Positions 16,847 to 26,300 of a DNA stretch of 64,000 nucleotides are shown piece after piece. The position numbers were made by a program, and so were the translations under genes. The stretch is from Paludibacteraceae bacterium (GTDB lineage Bacteria > Bacteroidota > Bacteroidia > Bacteroidales > Paludibacteraceae): positions 1 through 64,000 of the forward strand of contig JAKSNF010000014.1 of assembly GCA_024400115.1 (NCBI GenBank), given 5' to 3'. The stretch's first letter is position 1. Each line of letters starts with the position of its first letter. The notes under the pieces are model-generated. The model had not been told where the DNA came from. It ran no database searches and saw nothing but the letters and a program-made list of their open reading frames with translations.

Positions 16847-18123
16847 TGCTTACGTAACACAAATAGTTTATCTCCACGGTGCAGTAAACGCTCGGTCTTT
16901 AAGGAGAAATAGGCTCCCTTTTGGATAGTCTCTTTCTCCTCTCCTTTGCTATTGCGCATACCGTGAGCCGTTATCTCATAGGCACCGGTCGTCTCTCCGG
17001 TAACGAGTAACTCATCACCTTCATGAAGCGCTTCCACTGCCTCAATAAAGAACTCCGCCACATCGATATTCTTAAAGTAATTGGTACACTTACCAACATA
17101 AACCTGTTTAACCATCGCCCGAGAACCATACTCGTGCGTCCACTCACCCAAACGCTGTCCCTGATAATAGCCATCCCAAAAACCTCTATTGAAGACACGA
17201 CTGAGTCTCTCGTTCCAATCCTCTATCCTTCTTCCTATTTTCTCCGTCTTATACTCTCCTCTCTCCCATGCTTCTACGGCTTCGCGATAACATTCCACCA
17301 CTGTCTTCACATACTGCGGACCACGTGCACGCCCCTCTATCTTCAGCACTCTAACACCGGCATCTAACATCTTATTGAGGAAATGAATGGTCTTGAGGTC
17401 CTTCGGTGACATGATATACTGATTATCCACCTCCAGTTCCAAGTCAGACTCCTTATCCTTAACGATATAACCCCTTCTACAAACTTGCATACAAGCCCCT
17501 CTATTCGCACTCAGGCCTAAGTTATTCAGACTTAAATAACATTTACCACTCACCGCCATACAGAGTGCTCCATGACAGAACATCTCAATGCGAACGAGTT
17601 GGCCATTATGACCTACAATATGCTGTTCTTCTATATCCCGATAGATAGAAGCCACTTGCTCCATATTCAGTTCACGAGCCAGGACTACCACATCTGCAAA
17701 CTGCGCATAGAAACGCAAAGCTTCCGTATTGGATATATTCAGTTGGGTACTCAAATGTACCTCTACCCCTACCTTATTGGCATACTGCATAACGGCTATG
17801 TCGCACGCAATAATCGCATCTACACCGGCTTGTTTGGCATTATCCACAATCTCGCGCATCAACGGCAGGTCATCAGGATACATCACCGTATTAAGAGTGA
17901 GATACGTCTTTACTCCCGCTTCGCCACAGATAGCGACTATCTTATGAAGGTCTTTTGTGGTGAAATTGGCACTCGAACGCGAACGCATATTAAGATGTTC
18001 TATACCAAAATATACGGACGTAGCACCTGCCTCAATGGCAGCTGCCAAACTCTCCCAGCACCCCACGGGAGCCATTATTTCAATATCTTTATTCATAGAC
18101 CGCTTCGTTGTAAAATCGCTCAC
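16843..18123 (-). CDS. Peptidase U32 family protein
   Basis: The 426-aa product has the U32 signature in full: IMAPVGCWESLAAAIEAGAT at the N-terminus, the VHLSTQLNISN segment, FCHGALCMAVSGKCYLS with the cluster-forming Cys, GACMQVCRRGY, then YIMSPKDLKTIHFLNKMLDAGV and LKIEGRARGPQYVK. U32 proteins include RlhA/TrhP-type RNA hydroxylation enzymes and UbiU/V-type Fe-S proteins, so peptidase activity should not be assumed. A start at residue 10 (MNKDIEIMAP, 18096) is equally likely. It opens the operon toward hemD. Confidence 0.85.
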   Translation of the reverse strand: MSDFTTKRSMNKDIEIMAPVGCWESLAAAIEAGATSVYFGIEHLNMRSRSSANFTTKDLHKIVAICGEAGVKTYLTLNTVMYPDDLPLMREIVDNAKQAGVDAIIACDIAVMQYANKVGVEVHLSTQLNISNTEALRFYAQFADVVVLARELNMEQVASIYRDIEEQHIVGHNGQLVRIEMFCHGALCMAVSGKCYLSLNNLGLSANRGACMQVCRRGYIVKDKESDLELEVDNQYIMSPKDLKTIHFLNKMLDAGVRVLKIEGRARGPQYVKTVVECYREAVEAWERGEYKTEKIGRRIEDWNERLSRVFNRGFWDGYYQGQRLGEWTHEYGSRAMVKQVYVGKCTNYFKNIDVAEFFIEAVEALHEGDELLVTGETTGAYEITAHGMRNSKGEEKETIQKGAYFSLKTERLLHRGDKLFVLRKQ

Positions 18124-18131
18124 TTTGTTGG

Positions 18132-19124
18132 CTAAAGAAAGAGTTCCGCTATTTGTACGGCGTTCAAAGCAGCTCCCTTACGTATCTGGTCACTTACTGT
18201 CCACAACGTCAAACCCGTAGGACAGGTGTAGTCTTGTCTTATACGACCCACATATACATCATCCTTACCACTCAAGAATAACGGCATCGGATAGGTCTTG
18301 GTGGAAGGCTCGTCCATCAACGTACATCCCTTCATCTCACTTATCGCTTTCTTCACATCCTCCACGGCAAGCGGTTGTTCAGTCTCTACCCACACCGCCT
18401 CCGAGTGACAACGAAGCGAAGGAACACGAACACAGGTGGCACTCACCTGTACATCCGAATGTAAGATCTTACGCGTCTCGTTATGCATCTTCATCTCTTC
18501 TCGAGTATAATCGTTATCCATGAACACATCAATATGTGGAATCAAGTTATAAGCCAACTGATAAGCAAACTTATTCACTGTCGGTTCTTCGCCATTCACA
18601 ATCTGCTTGTACTGGTTTTGTAACTCTACCATCGCTTGCGCACCGGCACCACTGGCTGCTTGATAGGTAGCCACATGAATACGACGTATATGACTCAGTT
18701 TCTCAATCGCAGCCAAGGGCATGAGCATCACAATAGTGGAGCAATTGGGTACAGCAATGATATTGCGAGGATGGTTAAAAGCATCCTTCCCGTTTATCTC
18801 CGGAATAATTAAAGGCACCTCTTCGTCCATTCTAAAGGCAGACGAGTTATCAATCATCAAGCACCCAAAGCGCGTAATATCTTCTGCGTACTCCTTACTC
18901 ACCGAACCGCCCGCCGAAACAAAGGCTATATCTATTCCCTTAAACTGATCTCCATGATATAACTTCTCTACCACAATCGGCTGACCTTTAAATAGATAAG
19001 TTGTTCCGGCACTACGCTCGGAACCAAACAAACGCAGACTCGTTACCGGGAATTGACGCTCAGCAAGTACCTTAAGTAATTCTTGTCCTACGGCACCGGA
19101 GGCACCGACAATGGCTATATTCAT
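18132..19124 (-). CDS. asd: Aspartate-semialdehyde dehydrogenase
   Basis: The 330-aa product has the N-terminal NADP-binding motif [12 protein letters not shown], the catalytic Cys in [12 protein letters not shown], and the substrate-binding segment around [12 protein letters not shown]. It converts aspartyl phosphate to aspartate semialdehyde for lysine/DAP, threonine and methionine synthesis. Length is normal. Upstream of its ATG is a short filler-like stretch (GTTAGTGATTAGTCGTTAG) before fabF. Confidence 0.95.
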   Translation of the reverse strand: MNIAIVGASGAVGQELLKVLAERQFPVTSLRLFGSERSAGTTYLFKGQPIVVEKLYHGDQFKGIDIAFVSAGGSVSKEYAEDITRFGCLMIDNSSAFRMDEEVPLIIPEINGKDAFNHPRNIIAVPNCSTIVMLMPLAAIEKLSHIRRIHVATYQAASGAGAQAMVELQNQYKQIVNGEEPTVNKFAYQLAYNLIPHIDVFMDNDYTREEMKMHNETRKILHSDVQVSATCVRVPSLRCHSEAVWVETEQPLAVEDVKKAISEMKGCTLMDEPSTKTYPMPLFLSGKDDVYVGRIRQDYTCPTGLTLWTVSDQIRKGAALNAVQIAELFL

Positions 19125-19139
19125 TTTCGTTGTTAGTGA

Positions 19140-20405
19140 TTAGTCGTTAGAAAACTTTTTGAAGACCAAGCACGCATTATGACCACCAAAACCGAAGGTG
19201 TTGGAAATGGCATAAGTCATATCGCGCTTTTGTGCCTTATTAAAGGTAAAATTGATACGATAATCTATATTCTCATCCTCATCATCATCTGCATGATTGA
19301 TGGTGGGCGGAACTATACCATTCTTTAATGCCAACACACAGGCCAAAGCCTCCATTGCGCCTGCTGCTCCAATCATATGACCCGTCATAGACTTCGTCGA
19401 ATCAAGGTTCATTTGGTAAACATGCTCTTTAAAAACATTGCAAATAGCCTTTAATTCCGCTATATCACCTAACGGAGTGGACGTTCCATGCGTATTGATA
19501 TAATCAACATCGGCAGGTTGAATCGCAGCATCCTCAAGAGCCATTTTCATAACACGAGCAGCACCCATTCCTTCAGGATCGGGCGCCGTCATATGGTAAG
19601 CATCTGAGTTAATCGCTGCACCCACTATCTCACCATATATCTTAGCCCCACGTGCTTTAGCATGTTCATATTCCTCTAAGATTAGGGTTACCGACCCTTC
19701 ACCCAACACGAAACCGTCACGCGATTTAGAGAATGGACGAGAAGCCGTTTGCGGACTATCGTTGCGCGTTGATATAGCGTGTAACGAATTGAAACCGCCA
19801 ACACCCGAATACGTAATATTAGCATCCGCACCTCCGGTCACCATTATATCCGCTCGACCCAAGCGAATATAATCAAAAGCTTGAGCGATAGCGTGAGAGG
19901 CGGACGAACATGCCGTAGTAATAGTCAAACTGGGTCCTTTCAAATCAAAAAAGAGAGAAAGCCAACCTGCCCCCATAGAGACAAGAGCCTTAGGAATATA
20001 GAATGGACTAAAACGAGGAGTACCATCGCCCGTTATGAAATCACCAAATCCTTGTTCTAAATTAATGAGTCCGCCCATTCCGGAACCCCAAACAACTCCC
20101 ATGCGTGTACTATCCTCTTTCTCACGATTGAAACCTGCATCACGCATGGCCTCGGCCGTAGAACATACGGACAACTGATGATAACGCTCTAACTTACGCT
20201 GCTCCTTCACATCCGGTATAACTGACGACACGTCCCAACCCTTCACCTCACAAGCGAACTGCGTTTTAAACTTACTGCAATCAAAAGCGGTGATAGGAGC
20301 CGCTCCACTCTGACCCTCAATAAGAGCAGACCATGTAGAGTCAACATCATTACCCAACGGCGTCAACGCACCTAACCCTGTTATTACTACTCGTTTAAGT
20401 TTCAT
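19140..20405 (-). CDS. fabF: Beta-ketoacyl-ACP synthase II
   Basis: FabF extends acyl-ACP chains with malonyl-ACP. The condensing-enzyme triad is present: Cys in TTACSSASHAI, His in NTHGTSTPLGD and His in GHMIGAAGAMEAL; the C-terminus has SNTFGFGGHNACLVF. The start is placed at MKLKRVVITGLGALTPLGND (421 aa, ATG at 20405), because the 16-residue upstream extension (MRVHVSARNAYIYNVF) falls in the non-coding acpP-fabF gap. It follows acpP, the usual gene order. Confidence 0.96.
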   Translation of the reverse strand: MKLKRVVITGLGALTPLGNDVDSTWSALIEGQSGAAPITAFDCSKFKTQFACEVKGWDVSSVIPDVKEQRKLERYHQLSVCSTAEAMRDAGFNREKEDSTRMGVVWGSGMGGLINLEQGFGDFITGDGTPRFSPFYIPKALVSMGAGWLSLFFDLKGPSLTITTACSSASHAIAQAFDYIRLGRADIMVTGGADANITYSGVGGFNSLHAISTRNDSPQTASRPFSKSRDGFVLGEGSVTLILEEYEHAKARGAKIYGEIVGAAINSDAYHMTAPDPEGMGAARVMKMALEDAAIQPADVDYINTHGTSTPLGDIAELKAICNVFKEHVYQMNLDSTKSMTGHMIGAAGAMEALACVLALKNGIVPPTINHADDDEDENIDYRINFTFNKAQKRDMTYAISNTFGFGGHNACLVFKKFSND

Positions 20406-20516
20406 AAATACATTATATATATATGCGTTCCGCGCGCTCACGTGCACACGCACGACTACAAAAGCACGAGTTTACAGAAACCCCGTAAACTCGCACTTAC
20501 CATTCGTAAAAACGGT

Positions 20517-20753
20517 TTAGTTAACTGCTTTTTCAATATAAGCAACAACGTCACCTACGGTAACGATTTTCTGCGTATCCTCGTCTGGAATTGTGATATT
20601 AAACTCCTTCTCAAACTCCATAATCAACTCAACCGTATCCAACGAGTCAGCATTCAAATCAGCCGAAAAACTTGCATCATTAGTAACTTGCGATGCATCC
20701 ACACCTAACTTATCCACAATAATAGCTTTAACTTTAGATTCAATCTCTGCCAT
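20517..20753 (-). CDS. acpP: Acyl carrier protein
   Basis: The 78-aa acidic product has the phosphopantetheine site [14 protein letters not shown], with Ser37 as the attachment residue. It carries growing acyl chains in fatty acid synthesis. It is the first gene after its own promoter, and fabF is downstream. Confidence 0.98.
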   Translation of the reverse strand: MAEIESKVKAIIVDKLGVDASQVTNDASFSADLNADSLDTVELIMEFEKEFNITIPDEDTQKIVTVGDVVAYIEKAVN

Positions 20754-20825
20754 AATAATAAAAATTATAGTTGTTTAACAATACATTTTACAATATCAAA
20801 ATAGGGACACTTCCCAAATTCGCTG

Positions 20826-20857
20826 CAAAGGTACAACTTTTTTTTAAAATATGCAAG
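20826..20857 (-). promoter_or_regulatory. Promoter of acpP-fabF
   Basis: On the minus strand the -7 box is TACCTTTG (20826-20833 as CAAAGGTA) and the -33 box is in ACTTGCAT (CAAG around 20854-20857), spaced about 20 bp. The leader to acpP is about 70 bp. Confidence 0.75.
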
Positions 20858-20874
20858 TTTTTATGCACATTTCT

Positions 20875-21693
20875 TTAAAAAGTACCCGTTTTTAAGATGA
20901 TTTTTCCTATTTTTACCCCCGATTTACCCGCTTGAACGAGCGGAATGTCCTGTCCATCCAAATTGGTAACACGAAAATTATCATACACTTTATGGGTATG
21001 TCCACCGACAACTAAATCTATATCTCGAGTGTTCGCAATCAGTTCCTCATCGTTGCAATCACCTTCCGATGAAGCTTGCGTTCCTTGGTGCGATAGGCAA
21101 ATAACCACATCACAATGTTTACGTTTCTTCAACAAGGTGGCTATACGTTGTGCTGTCTCGTACGGAGGCAGATAGGTTAAAGGAGCAAAACGTGCGGCAT
21201 CAATCATCCCATTAGGGGTGCAACCAATACCAAAAACACCTATTTTCAAACCATTACGATGCAGAATGGTATAGGGTTTAACTATTCCTTCTAATGCCGA
21301 ACCCTGCACATCATAATTAGCACAAACAACCTCAAAACGAGCATCCTTCAAAATTGCCGCTAACGTATCCACCCCGTTATCTAACTCATGATTACCAAGA
21401 CAAACAACATCATAACCCATCCGGTTAAGGGCATCCACCTCCATGCGGCCATGGAAGAAATTAAAGAACGTCGTTCCTTGACTGAAATCTCCGGCATCCA
21501 ACAATAATAGATTCGGATCCTTACTACGCTCCTGTGCTATATACCCCATGCGACGAGCATAACCTCCTTGTCCATTGTCCTTAGGGAGAACTTGTGAATG
21601 GGTGTCATTGGTGTGCAGAATAGTAAGTGTAGTTGGCTTATGAGTACACATACATAAACTCAAAACAGAGATGAATAGAAGAATCTTTTTCAT
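20875..21693 (-). CDS. 5'-nucleotidase-type metallophosphatase lipoprotein, catalytic half only
   Basis: The 272-aa product has a lipoprotein signal (LLFISVLSLCMC, Cys about 16) and the UshA-type metallophosphatase motifs: ILHTNDTHSQV, LLDAGDFSQGT, CLGNHELDNGVD, VICLSHQGT and VVGGHTHKVY. The C-terminal nucleotide-specificity domain is absent. In many Bacteroidales the two halves are separate adjacent genes; no such partner is beside this one. It probably removes phosphate from nucleotides or other monoesters in the periplasm or at the outer membrane. It overlaps mutL by 4 bp. Confidence 0.85.
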   Translation of the reverse strand: MKKILLFISVLSLCMCTHKPTTLTILHTNDTHSQVLPKDNGQGGYARRMGYIAQERSKDPNLLLLDAGDFSQGTTFFNFFHGRMEVDALNRMGYDVVCLGNHELDNGVDTLAAILKDARFEVVCANYDVQGSALEGIVKPYTILHRNGLKIGVFGIGCTPNGMIDAARFAPLTYLPPYETAQRIATLLKKRKHCDVVICLSHQGTQASSEGDCNDEELIANTRDIDLVVGGHTHKVYDNFRVTNLDGQDIPLVQAGKSGVKIGKIILKTGTF

Positions 21694-23465
21694 AAATCAA
21701 TATCAATAATAGTCAAAACCGTTTTACCATCCGGTGTAAGACGATAAGAAGTCAATCCCAACAGACGCTCCACTAAGTCACGCATCTGCTCTTCCGTAAG
21801 CACTTGACCTATAGGGATAGCCGTATCTTGCGCCAACGACAAAGCAATAGGATGAATAAAACCTTGTTCCACAGTAGCACCACTTTCGCGTATGGAAAAG
21901 ATTATATCTTGCAATGCCTTAACGGGATTCGTTTGACCCAACAAGGACGGAACTCCGGAGATACTATACGCCGTAGGATTCAGTTCGTCCATATCAAAGC
22001 CCAAATCACGCAACGAGTCCAGAACAGATTGTAGAATAATCTTCTCATCTTGCGTCACATCCAACGTCTCCGGGAAAAGTAATTGCTGCGAAGAGCGAGA
22101 AGGATGCGCTAATAGTGACTTATACTGATTATACAATATGTTAATATGCGCCCGATGCTGATGAACAACCATCAGTCCTAAAGGAGACGGACACAAGATA
22201 TACTTCTGTTGGTACTGATAAGGTCTCCAGCCCTCCGGCAATAAAGAAGGCAAGTATGCGTCCGGAATATCTTGCGCAACAGAAGAAGTATTACGTATAG
22301 CGGATGATGGAGTGTATAGCGTGTCCCAATGGGTCGGAACTTTCGTATTATTCGGGCGGAAAGGATTATAATTCCGATCTACAACCACAGGCGGAACTTG
22401 CGGCGAGGAAGAGGACGCCAAAGGCATCTCTATTTCCCCCTCTCTATTAAAGTCAATGGAAGGAGTAATATTAAACTTACCCAAAGACTCCCTTACTACG
22501 GATAATAGAATTTGGAAAATAAGTTGCTCATCGGCAAACTTAATCTCTGTCTTTGTTGGATGTACATTGACATCGATAGAATCCGGAGCTACATCAAAAT
22601 ATAAAAAATAAGAAGGACTCTCCTCACCTACCAACATCCCTGAATAAGCGGTCATCACTGCTTTATGAAAATAGGGATGACGCATATACCGCCCGTTCAC
22701 AAAGAAATACTGTTGGGCGTTCTTAGTTGAATGCTCTGGTTTACCGATAAAGCCATGAATAGACACCAGTTCTGTTTCTGAACTAACTTCTACCAATTGC
22801 GATGTATAAGGATTACGCGCAGAAGAACCAAAGATGGCCTCTATCCGTTGTTTAATAGTACCTACCGATAACGAATGAAGAATCTCATCGTTATGCGCTA
22901 AGGTAAACTGCACCTGAGGATAAACCAAGGCAATATGATAAAACTCATTGAGGATATTTCTCAATTCCGTGGCATCACTCTTCAAGAACTTACGCCTCGC
23001 GGGAACATTAAAGAACAGATTCTTAACACTAATTGACGTGCCTTTGGCACAATCGCACGATTCTTGCGATATAACTTGTGAACCGTCTATTTCTATCTTC
23101 GTGCCCACCTCTTCGTCTTCCGGACGCGAAACCAACTCCACCTGCGCTACTGCAGCAATGGATGGTAATGCTTCACCTCGGAAGCCCATGGTGCGGAGGG
23201 TAAACAGATCTTTAGCGCTCTGAATCTTGGATGTAGCATGCCTTTCGAACGCCATTCGAGCATCCGTATCCGACATACCTTTGCCATTATCAATGACTTG
23301 AAGCAAAGTACGCCCCGCATCGCGGAGCAATATCTCTATACGCGTAGCTCCCGCGTCAAGACTATTCTCAACCAACTCCTTAAGACAAGAAGCAGGCCTT
23401 TGAATAACCTCGCCCGCAGCGATTTGATTCGCTACACTATCCGGTAAAAGACGTATGCAATCCAT
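21690..23465 (-). CDS. mutL: DNA mismatch repair protein MutL, with degenerate endonuclease motif
   Basis: The 591-aa product has the intact GHKL ATPase half: IAAGEVIQRPASCLKELVENSLDAGAT, DNGKGM, RHATSKI, TMGFRGEALPSIAAV and VDVNVHPTKTEI. The C-terminal dimer domain is full length, but the endonuclease motif D-Q-H-A-x-x-E is HQHRAHIN at residues 435-442, with the acidic residues replaced, and the late Cys and C-P-H-G-R-P motifs are missing. A clamp-binding-like QQLLFP follows at about 460. So it likely coordinates repair without nicking DNA itself. It abuts the small membrane protein gene (TAATG overlap). Confidence 0.93.
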   Translation of the reverse strand: MDCIRLLPDSVANQIAAGEVIQRPASCLKELVENSLDAGATRIEILLRDAGRTLLQVIDNGKGMSDTDARMAFERHATSKIQSAKDLFTLRTMGFRGEALPSIAAVAQVELVSRPEDEEVGTKIEIDGSQVISQESCDCAKGTSISVKNLFFNVPARRKFLKSDATELRNILNEFYHIALVYPQVQFTLAHNDEILHSLSVGTIKQRIEAIFGSSARNPYTSQLVEVSSETELVSIHGFIGKPEHSTKNAQQYFFVNGRYMRHPYFHKAVMTAYSGMLVGEESPSYFLYFDVAPDSIDVNVHPTKTEIKFADEQLIFQILLSVVRESLGKFNITPSIDFNREGEIEMPLASSSSPQVPPVVVDRNYNPFRPNNTKVPTHWDTLYTPSSAIRNTSSVAQDIPDAYLPSLLPEGWRPYQYQQKYILCPSPLGLMVVHQHRAHINILYNQYKSLLAHPSRSSQQLLFPETLDVTQDEKIILQSVLDSLRDLGFDMDELNPTAYSISGVPSLLGQTNPVKALQDIIFSIRESGATVEQGFIHPIALSLAQDTAIPIGQVLTEEQMRDLVERLLGLTSYRLTPDGKTVLTIIDIDL

Positions 23466-23698
23466 TAACTAAGAACGTAGTAAAGCAACACGATAACAAG
23501 TAATAATGCCACCCATAGAATGAGCATTGACTTTTGTTTTTTCTTTTGCTCTACCTTATGCTTCTCGTATTCCTCACGAAAAGACCCGTGATGAAGACGC
23601 GCAAGTTTTTCCTTGCGCGCCTCCTTTTCTTTATCATAGTAAATGGGGCGATAGTCCCACTCACGGGGTTTATTCACTTTTGGAAATAAAACCGACAT
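23465..23698 (-). CDS. Small tail-anchored membrane protein, function unknown
   Basis: The 77-aa product is basic and charged up to residue 53 (KEKEARKEKLARLHHGSFREEYEKHKVEQKKKQ) and ends in one hydrophobic segment (SMLILWVALLLVIVLLYYVLS), so it is probably tail-anchored in the inner membrane. From memory, short proteins of this design sit next to mutL in other Bacteroidetes. It is translationally coupled to mutL and lies 4 bp after the lipoprotein gene. Confidence 0.75.
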   Translation of the reverse strand: MSVLFPKVNKPREWDYRPIYYDKEKEARKEKLARLHHGSFREEYEKHKVEQKKKQKSMLILWVALLLVIVLLYYVLS

Positions 23699-23702
23699 CT
23701 AT

Positions 23703-25388
23703 TTATTTGGTAATAGCTTGGAACTCTTCGTCTGCTACATACTTAGCAAACTCGATATCATCAGCAGCTCTAACCTTCAGTTGAGCGTCACGCTCAATAG
23801 CCAACTTAAGATTGGTGTAAACCGTCTCACGATCATTCGTACGAGCACCTACAATAGCCATCAAATAAGCCGTGGTAGCATTCGGCTCTTCCACATTGGC
23901 TAATGCTTGACGAGCAGCTGCATAATTCTCATTCAGAATGTGTTGAACAGCTGCATTGTTAGTAGCTTTGTTGCCATAAGCAGCGGAAGCAGACTTGTAA
24001 TCACCCTTCATGGTGTACAATGTACCCAGAGCAGCATTCAAATCACCCGTCGTGCCGGCAGCTTTACCTAAATGCTCTTCAGCAGCAACCAAATCGTTTT
24101 GTGCCATTGCGCAGATACCTGCATTGAAATGTACATCAGCATCATTGGCATTGAGAGCTAAAGCGTTAGCATAGCACTTAGCTGCCTCGTCAAGATTACC
24201 TTGAGCGAAGTAAATCAGACCTTCGTTATTATAAGCACGATAGTCATTGTAAAGTTCAATAACCTTTTGATAAACAGCCATCTTTTGAGCATTATCTTCA
24301 ACTAAGGTAGCAGCATAAAGCAACTCTTCAACGTTCAGTTGAGCAGGATCTTCCTTAACAAGAGCTAAGATTTCTTCATCACTCTTACCAATAAGGTCTG
24401 TGGTGAGGATGAGGCGAGAACGACGCAAAGACGGGAGAATCTCATCAGCAATAGTCTTATAAACATTGCTTAAATTTTTAATTTGAGCCTCACGCTCTTC
24501 GGGATCATTGTACATACTTAACACGCGCAAAACTAAATCTTTCTCAGGAAGATTGCTTGCCTCAACAGCCTTTTGGAAACCTTCCCAATCCTCTGCAGTA
24601 ACAGTGGACTCAATATCCGAGTTAATTTTATTCTGCTTAAGTTGTTGTTTTAAGAACTTTTGAGCAACAGCTTGACGTTGGTTAGCCAATTTAGCATTCA
24701 AATCAACACCACCATCAGGAGAAGCATAACCACTTACTTCGAGTTTATTGATAGCCTTCTTCTCATCCTTATTTGCATCCTTAATAGCAGCTGTGAGAGA
24801 TTTCATCTCCGCACTCCTTGTCTCCGACTGACGGAGGTTTGCTTGTTGAATCAAGAACTTAATATCAGCCTCTTGCATCTCTTGAATAATACGTTGGAAC
24901 TTATCCGGCGTAACAGCGGGCTCATTCTCTTCAGCAGAAACAAGCTCTTTGGTATTGAGAACACCGTCAGCAATCTTCAAATCAGGAATTTCAACCACTT
25001 TCCTACCTACTTTAGCCGAGAAGCGCAAATAAAGTTCAGACTTCGCCATCTCAGGAACATACTTAAAGGAGCAAGATTGGCTATAAGAGCCACCTTCCTT
25101 GAAATTAACGGTAACACCATTCTCTTTCACCTTCTCTCCTACATAAGTAACAGGCTCACCAACAGCTTCTTGACCATTGTATTTAAGCACCGGCGTAACC
25201 GTCAGGATACCCTTACGGTTAAATTTCTTAACAGGAAACGTTCCCGTAATGTCTGCATTTACTGTACTACCAACCAACTCTAATGGGCTGGGATTAACTT
25301 TAACATCTTCCGGAGAAGGAAGCGCATTGGAACAAGCAGTCAACATTGCAACGGCAATGATAGACACAAAAAGTTGAATTTTTCTCAT
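23703..25388 (-). CDS. TPR lipoprotein with OmpA-like domain
   Basis: The 561-aa product has a lipoprotein signal with lipobox LTAC (Cys19). Residues about 25-140 look like beta-sandwich repeats. Residues about 210-245 hold an OmpA-like segment (KLEVSGYASPDGGVDLNAKLANQRQAVAQKFL), which in OmpA proteins contacts peptidoglycan. The C-terminal half contains several tetratricopeptide repeats (NNEGLIYFAQGNLDEAAKCYANALALN, then DVHFNAGICAMAQNDLVAAEEHL). It is probably an envelope scaffold or assembly factor. It is transcribed from its own promoter and heads the run toward mutL. Confidence 0.8.
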   Translation of the reverse strand: MRKIQLFVSIIAVAMLTACSNALPSPEDVKVNPSPLELVGSTVNADITGTFPVKKFNRKGILTVTPVLKYNGQEAVGEPVTYVGEKVKENGVTVNFKEGGSYSQSCSFKYVPEMAKSELYLRFSAKVGRKVVEIPDLKIADGVLNTKELVSAEENEPAVTPDKFQRIIQEMQEADIKFLIQQANLRQSETRSAEMKSLTAAIKDANKDEKKAINKLEVSGYASPDGGVDLNAKLANQRQAVAQKFLKQQLKQNKINSDIESTVTAEDWEGFQKAVEASNLPEKDLVLRVLSMYNDPEEREAQIKNLSNVYKTIADEILPSLRRSRLILTTDLIGKSDEEILALVKEDPAQLNVEELLYAATLVEDNAQKMAVYQKVIELYNDYRAYNNEGLIYFAQGNLDEAAKCYANALALNANDADVHFNAGICAMAQNDLVAAEEHLGKAAGTTGDLNAALGTLYTMKGDYKSASAAYGNKATNNAAVQHILNENYAAARQALANVEEPNATTAYLMAIVGARTNDRETVYTNLKLAIERDAQLKVRAADDIEFAKYVADEEFQAITK

Positions 25389-25442
25389 AACAAAAATAAT
25401 TATTTTGGTTAGTTTTTGGATTGCCTATAACAATTCAGTTTG

Positions 25443-25474
25443 CAAAATTACTATTTTTTTTTCAAATACGCAAG
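25443..25474 (-). promoter_or_regulatory. Promoter of the TPR lipoprotein operon
   Basis: On the minus strand, -7 box TAATTTTG (25443-25450 as CAAAATTA) and -33 box CTTG (25471-25474), spacing 20 bp. It lies back to back with the promoter at 25521. Confidence 0.75.
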
Positions 25475-25520
25475 TTTATTTTGATTTTTTTTGCATTTTT
25501 AACAAAAAAAGACAGCAAAA

Positions 25521-25552
25521 TTTGCATATTTCACGAAAAAAGCGTAATTTTG
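25521..25552 (+). promoter_or_regulatory. Promoter of the lipoprotein-pyrE-psd run
   Basis: TTTG at 25521-25524 (in TTTGCATATTTC) and TAATTTTG at 25545-25552, spaced 20 bp. The expected start site falls at about 25558, after the ATG at 25554, which supports using the ATG at 25572. Confidence 0.75.
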
Positions 25553-25571
25553 CATGCTCAAAAGTATAAGT

Positions 25572-26300
25572 ATGCGTAACACTCGAGGTTTGATAAAAGT
25601 GATAAATATACTGCTCGTTTCCATTATGATGCTAACGAGTTGTGGACAGAAGCAACCTTCTGTTGAAGAACTGAGGCGTCAAAAGGCTGTTGAAGATAGC
25701 CTTCAATTGGCGGCACAGCAACGGTCGCTTACTTATTATACCGGTCTGCGCGATTCATTATTGCTCGTGGCGCAAGAATTGCTTAAGAAGAATTTTGTGT
25801 ACGAAAAGGACGAGCGATACGAAGATCATGGGCATTACGTCCACCGATTACTGCGAACCACCTCCAATACCAGTCGATGTTATATTCAGACCTACGCTAC
25901 GGATGATTATAGATTGCAAGTGAAAGTGTATTTGGTAGGAACGAGAGCGATTCTTCCTCAGACTTTAACCTTATCCGTTGGAGAGTCCTATGTCTCACAA
26001 ACGGGAGACACCCACTCGTTTGAAGCAGAAGGTTGGCATGAGATGTTAGCTCTTGAAGATACAGCGGCATTAAACATATTACGTTTCATCGACGGCTACC
26101 GAGAAGAGAGAATATTAGCGACAATGAGTAGTACGAAGGGAAAATATAAATTCTATCTCTCTGACCGCGATAAGCAAGCCCTCATTGACACATACCAATT
26201 AGGACAGGTCATGCAGGATATACACCAATTAGAAACACAAATCAATCAAACGAACTTAGAAATATTGAAATATGAACATCGAATCAATCACCGCTCGTAA
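25572..26300 (+). CDS. Hypothetical lipoprotein (242 aa)
   Basis: The start is set at ATG 25572 because the promoter's predicted start site lies downstream of the earlier in-frame ATG at 25554. The product begins MRNTRGLIKVINILLVSIMMLTSC, a lipoprotein signal with lipobox LTSC. Residues about 30-60 are helical and charged (EELRRQKAVEDSLQLAAQQRS). The middle has a beta-rich YIQTYATDDYRLQVKVYLVG segment, and the C-terminus is a coiled coil (MQDIHQLETQINQTNLEILKYEHRI). I do not recognise the family. The 3' end overlaps pyrE by 29 bp. Confidence 0.75.
   Translation: MRNTRGLIKVINILLVSIMMLTSCGQKQPSVEELRRQKAVEDSLQLAAQQRSLTYYTGLRDSLLLVAQELLKKNFVYEKDERYEDHGHYVHRLLRTTSNTSRCYIQTYATDDYRLQVKVYLVGTRAILPQTLTLSVGESYVSQTGDTHSFEAEGWHEMLALEDTAALNILRFIDGYREERILATMSSTKGKYKFYLSDRDKQALIDTYQLGQVMQDIHQLETQINQTNLEILKYEHRINHRS

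Noticed and set aside
20406..20453. 16-residue N-terminal extension of FabF
   Set aside because: The family start MKLKRVVITG is 16 codons in; the extension is in the acpP-fabF gap.
23465..23698. Calling the 77-aa protein a riboflavin synthase subunit
   Set aside because: From memory such labels occur on database entries for similar proteins, but the charged, tail-anchored sequence shows no lumazine or riboflavin synthase fold.
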